64,000 bases of DNA from Neurospora tetrasperma FGSC 2508 (taxonomy: Eukaryota > Ascomycota > Sordariomycetes > Sordariales > Sordariaceae): positions 5,097,276-5,161,275 of the forward strand of contig NW_009799179.1 in the NCBI RefSeq assembly GCF_000213175.1, written 5' to 3'. Numbering within the stretch: the stretch's first letter is position 1; each line of letters opens with the position of its first letter. Below are positions 54,400-64,000 of the stretch, piece after piece. Under the pieces are notes generated by a model. It saw nothing but the letters and a program-made list of their open reading frames with translations. It had not been told where the DNA came from and did no database searches. A program made the position numbers and the translations under genes.

Positions 54400-57300
54400 T
54401 AATTATAATATTAAAACTTTCGATTACTATAGAAGAATTTAGTACCAACCTAATAACTATATTAAATATATTATTAAAAACGAACCTTTTAATAACGGCG
54501 ATAAATCTATTTATTTTTCCTACTAGACGATCGACTATGAAATACCTAAGAAGTATTTTTATTCTATTATTACGAAGTATAATGAATTTGTTATTAATAT
54601 ATAAATTAATAGAATTCTTATAATTTAAAGAATAAGAGACGAAGCGGCTAGGACGAGTATAAAGGAGATGGTATTAACCCTATACCAAATTAAATCCTCT
54701 TATTTAATTTAAATAATTAAATAATATACTATAGAGGTTATTTTTAATACTATAGTATAATACTAGGCTTAAAATATTAAAAGTAAAGAAAAAGAGGAAT
54801 AGACGTAGATAGGAGCGAGCCTTTTACCCTCTAATAGTTTAATTTACTTTACTAATATAGAATAATTACGAATCGATCTTATACGAATTAGTAAATCCGT
54901 CGGAGGGTATTTAGAAGATTTTATATATATTTAAAGTCGGTTAAGTACTATAAGAATTATTTATAGAGTATTCTTCGATACTTTTAATTTTAAAGAGGAA
55001 ATAAATTTAGTACTACGCTAAGAGTTACTAGTAATATCCCGGGTATTACTAATTATAACCGTATAGAAGAATTTAACGTTAGTTCCAATATTTTAATCTT
55101 TTATTAATATTATATTAAAGGTCGTACGCCTAATTTATAAATTAATAATTTAATTTATATTAAGGGTCCAATTTTATATTAGGAATATTAAGGAGGACTA
55201 CTAAATTACTTAAAGGATTAAATCCTAAATTAGTCTAATTATTTCCTTACTTTCGTTACGTACTTAAATAAAATACTAAATATTATTATCTTCTACTATA
55301 ATAAGGATATTCGAAATACGTATTCCTAAATTTTCTAATAATAGATATTATTATTATATTATTGAATTAATATTATAGAAAATTAAAGTATAAATTAATA
55401 CTAAATCCGATACCTCTATATTTAATACTAAAAAAAGTAATTCTAATATTATAATAAAAGACTATTTATTTAGTAATTTTACTATTCCTAGTAAATTATT
55501 TAATACTTTTAATAAAATAAATATCGAAGGAGAAATTTCGGCCGGACTATCGACGGATCCGGCTATACTTAAGGCCGAAAATAGAATTAGCGAATCCGTT
55601 ATTTACCTAATTAGAATAAGTATTAAAAATATTAATATTAAAATTAAATATTATAAGAACGCTCCTATAAACGCTTCTACTATACCTATTACTTATAGTA
55701 ATTTTATATACCTAAGCGTAGGTTAAAGTATATTATTATTATAGGTTCCCTCTAATTTCCCTCTTAGTAGTTTCTTCCCTAATTTTTAATAACCTAACAA
55801 CTTTATAAATTAATTTAAGTACGCCTATCCCTATAAGCCTATATATCTACTTTATAATTATTTAATATACTTTTATTTAAAATAGGGAATAGGTTTATAT
55901 AGGTACTTAAATACTCTTAATTACCCGATTAACTTCCTTACTAATCTATCAGCCCCCTTACCTAAATTTAGAAGAAGAAATAGCAACGTTAATAGAAGAC
56001 TATTTTAGTAGAATATTATTAATACTCTTAAAAATCCTAGTAATTTTAGTAATCCTAAGAATCCCTACGGCGGAGGGCGGCCCCCAATATCTCTATTCTA
56101 AAGCCTAACTTTTCTAAACAAGGGCCCTCCCAACAATCCCCTAAGCCTACTATTTATAGTACTAAGTTATTATAGCGCCGGCCTTCTTAGCGACGTTCGA
56201 ACGGGAAATAATAATTAAAAAGTATAGGAAATTAATATATTTTAATTTAATACCCCTTATAATAAATATTAAGGATATATAGTATTCTATATAGGAAAGA
56301 TCCTATATTATTAAAATTTCTTTAATTAGAAGTCTATATTCGGGTAAGTACTAAAAGTAGTTTATATCGCTTCTAAAAAGTATTCTCCTATTTCCCGAAC
56401 TTATTAAAGGGCGAAATAATAATCTAATAAATATCAGAATTATTAACCGAGGATTGCAAGGCCTATATAAAATCGTTCAATATCCTATTCTAATTAATGA
56501 ATGAACGCTTTAGAATCAATCTAAGTAAAACTATAAAATAGTTATAAAAGAATTAATTTATAGAGGCGCATAATACCCACGAAAAGTCTATCCGTATTTT
56601 TACCAGTTTATTATTCTACTATATATAATAATAGGGTAATACTATTAATTATTAATAACTATATCGTTTCTATATTAATTTATATTTTAATTTATAAGGT
56701 TTAATAAACGAACTAGTAATAAATAATACTAAAGAGTAGTATTTATACTAAATAAATATTAAAGCGTAAATCTAATAGAAGGTACTTAGAGAGTAATATA
56801 CTAAACCGTTTATATATTTTAAAAATAAAGATAAAAAGATTATTAAAGATTATAATAAAGAGGATATATATTAGGGAGGATCTAGCTTTTATTAGAAGGA
56901 TTCGTTGTATAATCGTTTCTCTTCTCGAAATTATAATAGAAGATATTAGAATTAAAATTCGAACAAATAGTATTAGTAGAATAAATAAAGTTAGGAGGAA
57001 AATAATTATAAGTAAAATAATTATTATTATAGAAATAATAAGCGCTATAACCGTCGCTAAGAGTACTTTCGTTAGTAAAAAACCGATAGTAATAATAATT
57101 CCTACTTCCAAAATTATTATTATTTCTATAAGGATATATTAGACTTAAAGAAGAAGGTTAAGGAATTTAAGAAATCTAATTATATTATTATTAGTAAAGG
57201 AGAGGATAAAGTAAAAAAAGAAATAAACTTTATATATAACGTTAAAAATATTTTAAATAAGGGCGAAGACTACTTAGCCAAATCCAACGTAGTATTAACC

Positions 57301-58330
57301 GAATTTATTAATTAGGCCGAATACTATTAAACTCTAATTACTATTAATAATATAGAGGAAAGTAAATTAATTAATTATATAAACTAATCCTAAACTACCG
57401 TAGGCCTCCCTACGACTAACAATTACAATTTATCGGATATTAAAGAAAATACTAACATTATTTTTTAAAAACGTTAAATCGTTAAAGTAAATCCTATATT
57501 AATTACCAAACCGATATATATTCCGTGTAAAATAATATATTGAACCGTACTAATTAATAGGGACTTAAATAGTCCGGAGGTTTATATTTATTTGGATTTA
57601 AGAGTATCTAATATTTTAATTAGTAAGAAATTCGTCTACGAATTTGCGAAGAACCTATACTTCTTCCCTATATTCGGTTTTCGAATTAATAGTATTTCAA
57701 ATAATAAAGAGATTATAAAATAAATAGAATTTAATTTCTATATATAAGGACGTATCTAAGGAATATAAATTAACAAATAATTCCCTATCCGTACTAATAT
57801 TATAATTAACCTCGTACCCCGTCTACTATTAAGAATTCGTTTCTTTATTAATTATAGAATAATTCTCAATTTTATATTAAAGGAGGTCCGTTTTCGTTCG
57901 GTCTATAATATAAAAGTAAAAGGTTAAATATTTAAGAAAATTAAAATAGAATATTATATTTAAATCTATAAGAAAATAATATATATAATTATTAAAATAC
58001 TACGAATTGTCTTATATAAGGTTACCTCCGTTAGGAAGGTAATAGTACTTACCTTTATTAAAATATAGGTCCCGGTTCGGTATATTGACCTTCCTCAAGA
58101 TCCGCAGAAATTCGACCTAAAAGCTTATAACTTCTAAACTAACTATAATAGTATCCTTAATTATATTATTACTTACTATATAGTAAAGAATATTATAACT
58201 CTAAACCGTACTATATAGCTTATTATTATTAAGGCTTATAAAACTATTAAATATATTTATAAGTATATAAGAAACGAATTCGGTATACCAATAAATAATT
58301 ATAATTTTAATTATTTTATATCCGCTATTT
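54400..58330 (+). mobile_element. gag/protease part of a decayed Ty3/gypsy-type LTR element
   Basis: Traces of retroviral-type coding sequence remain on the plus strand. A region around 57,540-57,900 resembles the aspartic-protease part of a gypsy-type polyprotein. The stretch before it (about 54,400-57,400) could be the gag part, but that is uncertain. It is a heavily RIP-mutated fossil with many tens of breaks. No LTR was identified with confidence. It may belong to the same copy as the part at 61,400-64,000, with the LINE lying between. Confidence 0.45.
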
Positions 58331-59760
58331 AGGTAGGATTCGCGGACGACACCAACATCGTCGCGGTAACACGTACTACCGAAGAGAACTGCCGGACTTT
58401 ATAGGCGGTATAGGAGATATGTTTGGAATGGGTAGGGGCGAGAGGTATAGAGTTCGAAGTAAGTAAGACGGAGCTAATGTATTTTATGCGGACGAGGGTA
58501 CTAAGGACGGAAACTCTCTAATTCGGGGACGTAGTACTTCAACTGACGGAATCTATAAGATTCTTAGGGGTTTAGCTAGATTGTAAACTTAATTACCGGG
58601 CTTACGCGGAAGCGGTGAAGTAGAAAATAAAGATTTAAACAAATACGCTTATAAAGTTAGCCGCGAAAATATAGGGTTATTCCTTTATTCGGGTAAGGGA
58701 AATATATATTAAATATATTCGTAGTACTATTATATATAGAGCTTTAGTATTCTACTAATTGACCGAAGTCTATAGGAAATTACGAGGGATTATAATTAAA
58801 TTAATAAAATATTAAATTAAATATTTAAGAGTTATTACTAGGACGTACAAAGCTACGCCGGTACGGAACTTAGAGATAGAAACCTTTTATCTATTATTCG
58901 ATTTCTACTTTAATAAAAAGGTCCGAACTTTTAAAGAGAGGCTTACCCAGATAAATTAAATAAAATTCATTTAGGGGACTATAATTTGGGTTACTAATTA
59001 TATTTAAATATAAAGGGCTAAAAGTTAATTACCCGCCAATAAATTAAAAAGTAGTATAATTAAAGTTCGGTAGGCCGAAGTATAAATACTAATAGAGAAA
59101 TTACTAATAATTGCGGCCGGTCCCCCTTTGGAATTAAGGACCCTACTACCACTATTATAAGTCCTAGAACTAATAATTACCGATTAAGAGGAATAGTTAG
59201 AGGATATAACGAATTAGAAATAGGTATTATATTATAATTATTATTTAATAGCAGTAGTAATTAAATTAGGTCGACGGTACGAATTTACTATCGCCGACCT
59301 TAACTTTAAATTTAATAGCGAAATTATTTAATAATATATAGTCGGTATAAAGAAGGAAAGAAGAAGATATTAAGCGCTAAAGGAAAATAAGGATAAATTA
59401 TACTTATTAATTAAGGCGAAAAATTCCTTCCTAATTTAAATTAGGACAGAGGTTATTAGGCTCTACGCCTTCTTCTTTCAAAGAAAAGTATTAAATATCT
59501 AAATACCTATTTATATTTGCGGGTTCGAAAAGAAGACCTTCGCTTATATTATTTTAAATTACTTTAATATAGAAATTCTCTTTTAGTCGGACCTTAATAA
59601 TTAGCTGCTAATAAGGAAAGAATTCTAAAAGTATTTAAACGACGGAATTAAAGTTAAAAAGATTCTATTATAAGCATTAAAGTTAAATAGATTAAAGGAG
59701 TACTATTTAATAATCGAATTAGAAGAGGAGTAATATAAGGAAATTGCAAAATACTTTTAA
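58330..59760 (+). mobile_element. LINE fragment, Tad-like reverse transcriptase
   Basis: On the plus strand the sequence starts abruptly at the reverse-transcriptase catalytic block GFADDTNIVAVTRTTEENC (58336 onwards), followed by the GIEFEVSKTEL and SIRFLGV blocks typical of Tad/I-type LINEs. The fragment continues through the thumb region to a remnant of the C-terminal cysteine motif near 59,505-59,575. Everything upstream of the catalytic block is missing, so this is a 5'-truncated copy. Stop codons appear throughout, most of them TAG/TAA made from CAG, TGG or similar by RIP. The first 230 bases still keep many CA and TG pairs and are much less mutated than the rest. The 3' end is not clear and could reach about 60,700. 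Confidence 0.8.
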
Positions 59761-61399
59761 AAAAGGAATAAATTATTAATAATATTAGAATAATAAGATA
59801 AGGGATAAGGAGGAAATAATTATATTAACTACGGGTACTATTTAAATTATAATTATAGTAAGAACCGAAGTATTATTTAATAAACGTTTAATTATATTTA
59901 AGAAACTATTCGAATAATATTATTATATGGGCTTAATTTATAGTAATTTTATAATACTATTAAACCTAATCTTCGTTTATAATAGGGCGGCCGGAGGTAT
60001 CGAAGGCTATAGGACTATTAAAAATAATACTACTACTATTAAAATTAGAGACTATATAAATAGGAGTAGTAGTACTACTACTACTAAATATAATATATAT
60101 AAGAGTAATTATACTACTGTTAGAATTAAAAGTAATTTAAATTAAATTTATAGTACTATTATTAAGAAGGAAGGGGGTACGGCTATAGCGAATATCCTTT
60201 ACAATTAATTTATAATAACCCTTCCGTTAGAAATCGGCGGTATTATAATATAGGGTATAGGGAAGATTGCCGAAATAGTTAAATAGACTATTCTATACTA
60301 AATATTTATATATATACTTAATAAAATAATTAGTAATATAAATAAAGGAGTCTAATCTTTAATTATATCTAACTAAGTTATTTAATATTATAATAATAAT
60401 TATTAATTAAATAGTACTATAGGCGTTATAAAGGCTGGTAAAAACGTCCAATATATATTTATTAATAGTAAAAATATAAGTCGTATTCTAGGAGTAGGTA
60501 ATTAGGGGCGGAAATTAATTAATATTAAAGAATAAAAAAAGAAAGAATAGAAAGTTTATTAATAATTAAAATAAAGTAAATTTTACTAATAATTATCTTA
60601 CGAAAGTTATTAAGGGAGTCGGGCCTTTAACCGGTTTTTAGAAATGTAGTAAAATTTAAAATATAATAGAAGTAAGGGATTTTATAAATAATATTAAATA
60701 GGTTAGTATATAGATTAGGAATAATATAAGGGATAATTATATTAATTCTAAAGGGCTATAAAATCCAAATTATTATAAAGAGAGTGAGAAAACGCTGTGG
60801 GCTCTAAGTAAACTAAGGTTGCAAAACTTAGAGAGGACGTAAGGCCCAGGGATAAATCGGAGGAGGAGATCTCCGGGTCGGAGGTTAGATCGATTAGATT
60901 AGGACGGTAATAAGTAGAGGAAACTATTTTAAACAGTAATATAATAAGGAAGAAGGAAGAAGGAAATTAGGAAGGGGTATTATAGGGGGGATTATATAAA
61001 CGGAGGAAAGGGTCCTTATATTATTATAAATAAAAGTAAAACCGAAGAGTAGAAAGTAAAAGAATAGGGCGGAGGTAATTATAAATAGAGTAAGGAAGTG
61101 GAAAAGTAGGGAGGTAAATAGGAAAATAGAATAGAAAAATAAGAGGAAAGCGGAAGAAGGAGTAGTAGGGGTTAAAATAGAGAAGTGGCGAAGAGAGGCG
61201 GTACTCTAGGTCCTATTCCTATTATCCTTATTATTCTAGTATTAGAATAATGTAGCGGAGGGAGAGATGAAATTAGTTCGCTATAGCGGTAAGTAAGAAC
61301 TGTTATAATTATAAATAAAATAGGAATAATATAGAAATCTATAGCCGAAATAAAGCTAGGGGTTTTTATCTAACGGCGCTTAACGCCGTACGGTTTTCC
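59761..61399. other. RIP-mutated stretch, element not assigned
   Basis: This part holds TACTACTAC-type short repeats near 60,030-60,120 and a purine-rich, less-mutated patch at about 60,780-61,240. It could be the LINE 3' region followed by more of the gypsy-type element. I could not assign it. Confidence 0.4.
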
Positions 61400-64000
61400 C
61401 CTCTAGAAAACTGGAGAAGGACCCTATACTAATAAGGCACTATAGTTATATAGTACAGGGAATAAGACTATTATTATTATTATTTAGGTAGGATTTATTC
61501 TAAATTAGTATACTATATTTCCTAACGAAGAAGACCGGTAAATAGCGATACTAACTAATAAAGCGGACCTAAGTACGTTAATTCCCCTTCGGAAGCCGGA
61601 ATTATTCAAACTACTAATATAGGGTTTAAATAAGCCTAATAATATCCCTAAGGCGAAATCGGTATAAAGGATTAATATATATTACAATTCGCCGGAATTT
61701 ACTAAGAAACTTACTAAATTAGTAGATAAATATAATATTTTCTATAATCGAAAAATAGTCCTAATAACCGAAAACGAAAAAATATATATTAATTTAATCG
61801 AAGGCTACCAGAACTAAAAGCAATAGGTCCGTATCTATCTATTAAAATATAAGGACCGTGCTTTCTTAAATAAAACGTATAATCGGTTATATATTTAAAG
61901 TAGAATAAACTTTATAAATTAGTTAGCGCCCCTAGTATATTCCGTTTTTATTATATAGTATAACGGTACTAAAGGGGATAAGGGACAAATCGTTTCCAAT
62001 CTCCAACTATTAAATAAAATCGCTATTCTGAATATATATCCTCTCCCTAATTAATAAGATATTATAAATAATATAATCGGTTATATTATTTTCTCTATTT
62101 TCAACGCCTCAAATTTCTTCTATTAGCTACTTATATATTCTAAATATAAAGATTGTATAGTAATTATTAGCCCCTACGGGCTTAAATAGTCTAATATAGT
62201 CTTAATAAGTTTTAAAAACGCTTTAACGTTTACCTAATACTCTATAGATTATTGTTTTTTCGAACATCGGCACTTCGTTTGTACGTATATTAATAATATT
62301 ATTATATTTAGTAAAACGGCTGAAGAATATCTTAATTACCTTCGAATAATATTAAGTATTATTAATAAATATTATATTTATATTAGAATTAATAAGTTGT
62401 TCGTAAAGTATCCGTTAATAAAACTATTCGGCTATATAGTAGATAGAGAAGGAATTAACCATACTAATAATTATATTACTACTTTTAAATAAATTAAATT
62501 CTCTAAAACCTTAGAAATATTAGAGACTTATATCGGTATAGTAAAATAGTTTTAGTCCGGTATAGTTTAGTTTTAGATTAAAAACGCTCTATTTAAACGC
62601 TATAAAATCGAACTATTTAAATAAGGATAAGAATTAGAAGAGTTACCTATAGGAATATTTAAAAACGCTTATAAAATTTATACTATTAAAATTAAATTTA
62701 TCCCTATTAAGGAAGAACGAAGATTCTTTGAAATTATATAAGTTAATTTATATAATTAAATTAAACTTTAGTACTATAATTGCTTACGGCCGCTCTTCTT
62801 TAAAACTGACGTTTATAAGTAGGGATTTGGCATAATAGCTTTCTAGCTTATAAATAAATAGAACCGCGAAAATATATTTAAATATAATATTACTATTAAA
62901 CGAATTCGCTTAATCGCCTTTATTTTTTGAAAGACAATTCTTACCGAAAAATATTACGGCTCTATAGAAATTAAAATCGCAATTGTAATTCAAACGTTAA
63001 AAAAATAGCGGAAAATAGCCTAGTCTAACGAATATTTAACTATTATTTTAATAGATTATTCGCTGGCTAAAAGAATCCTAAAATATATATTCTTAATTAT
63101 TATAGACTTAATTAAAGCTAACCTTAAACTGACTAATATAGTAAATTAAGTATTGTAATTTCGGTTAAACGTTTTCTATATTCTAAGACCATTAAACGTT
63201 ATACCTAATATACTATTATAGTTCCTAATAGAGTTTAATTACTATACTAATTATAATAATATAAATTAACTAGAGGATATATAAGCAAATTAAACGGAGT
63301 TAATAGTACCAAACTTTTATTCCGTAATACTAATACTAATTTAAGAATTTAATATTAAAATTATAGAAAATTATAAAACGGATCTATAGTATTAGAAGAT
63401 TATTAATATACTATATACTACAATTTAATCAATAGCGAACTCAATACCCCTACTAAATTCAACGCTAAGGCGTACGGACTATAGAGGCTACCTATTAGCT
63501 GGCCCGTTTAAACTCTATAATAATATCCTCTTCTATATTAATTTTAATAATAAAAAAAGGATCTACCTTCCTTCAAATTATATACCCAAAGTCTTAGCGT
63601 TAATATATAATAAAAAGTAATATACTAAGGTCAACCGTATAATAACCGAATTTAATTATATTTATTCTTATTGTAAAATATAGAAAATTAGATTATACGT
63701 ATAAAATCTAATTATTATTCGTTACGTTCTATAGGATAATAGTGCCCGGAGAGTTAGTAAATAGTTTTTTGTCCTTCCCGGGCGGCCGGATAATACTATA
63801 ATTACTCTCTTAATATTAATTAGTAAGAAGCTTTTCGTCCCTCCTAAATAGTTAGTCGTATAGGTCCTAATTCTAATCGAGGGCGAGGAGCCTACTATAT
63901 TTTTTTAATCGAGCTTACTAAGTTCGGTAGTTTTATTAAGCTTATTAAGGAGTATAGTAATAGTAATTATATACTTTCTATCCGCTTCCTCCGGCCTATT
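61400..64000 (+). mobile_element. pol part of a decayed Ty3/gypsy-type LTR element, cut by window end
   Basis: On the plus strand, traces of a gypsy-type pol region follow in the order expected for this family: reverse transcriptase at about 61,950-62,560, RNase H at about 62,850-63,180 and the start of an integrase near 63,570-63,700. The order RT, RNase H, integrase separates Ty3/gypsy from Ty1/copia elements. The copy is a fossil, with many tens of breaks from RIP. Its 3' end and LTR lie beyond the window. Confidence 0.75.

Larger units (their letters stand above)
53311..64000. repeat. RIP-mutated AT-rich repeat block, runs off the window
   Basis: From about 53,310 the sequence changes abruptly to AT-rich DNA in which CpA and TpG are almost absent while CpG stays common. 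This is what repeat-induced point mutation does (CpA to TpA on either strand). No frame longer than about 120 codons survives. Patches with more GC and some CA/TG (about 53,800-53,940, 55,990-56,160, 58,330-58,560, 60,780-61,000) were hit less. It holds fragments of a LINE and a Ty3/gypsy-type element, listed separately. Such blocks in Neurospora are normally cytosine-methylated heterochromatin. Confidence 0.93.

Noticed and set aside
56743-57111. 122-codon Ile/Leu-rich minus-strand frame, looks like a membrane protein
   Set aside because: It is an artefact of AT-rich RIP sequence, where Ile and Leu codons dominate on either strand.

Overview
This window looks like nuclear DNA of a filamentous ascomycete of the Sordariales, most likely Neurospora or a close relative. 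The genes have short introns (53-207 bp in all but one case) with GT..AG ends and CTAAC/CTGAC-type branch points. Leaders are rich in CT/CA, and the protein families are typical of fungi, including 2EXR proteins, a very large hybrid histidine kinase, an RGS protein with membrane helices and a 94-residue complex I 10.5 kDa subunit. The last 10.7 kb is AT-rich, almost free of CpA and TpG, but still holds CpG. That is the mark of repeat-induced point mutation (RIP). A 558-base run of N shows this is a draft assembly.

Layout. 0-0.7 kb: 3' end of a proline-rich protein. 4.6-7.2 kb: an 801-residue OPT-family oligopeptide transporter in four exons. 9.05-9.24 kb: a 62-residue glycine-rich small protein. 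9.8-14.0 kb: molybdopterin synthase large subunit (minus) head to head with an RBM5/RBM10-like splicing regulator (plus). 14.4-16.0 kb: a GPI-anchored yapsin-like aspartic protease (minus). 18.3-19.2 kb: SAICAR synthetase (plus). 21.8-26.8 kb: a 1,635-residue hybrid histidine kinase. 28.8-30.2 kb: a Dabb-domain protein whose intron holds the assembly gap. 30.8-31.4 kb: an unknown protein. 32.2-36.2 kb: two 2EXR paralogues, one carrying an in-frame UGA. 37.1-38.1 kb: exosome subunit Rrp43. 38.7-40.0 kb: a membrane-anchored alpha/beta hydrolase. 40.5-41.0 kb: a small unknown protein. 42.4-44.6 kb: complex I subunit NUO10.5 (four exons, minus) head to head with a mitochondrial pyruvate carrier subunit (plus). 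45.6-47.4 kb: pantothenate kinase. 48.9-50.6 kb: an RGS-domain protein with three membrane helices. 50.6-53.3 kb: no convincing gene. 53.3-64.0 kb: a RIP-mutated graveyard with a Tad-like LINE fragment and a Ty3/gypsy-type fossil running off the end.

The genes are mostly unrelated housekeeping and signalling functions. The clearest working link is the divergent NUO10.5/pyruvate-carrier pair, where both products sit in the mitochondrial inner membrane and feed respiration. Exon structures for the OPT, MoaE, RBM5-like, histidine kinase, Dabb, NUO10.5, MPC, PanK and RGS genes were built by hand from splice sites, reading phase and family conservation. I found no tRNA, 5S rRNA or CRISPR array.
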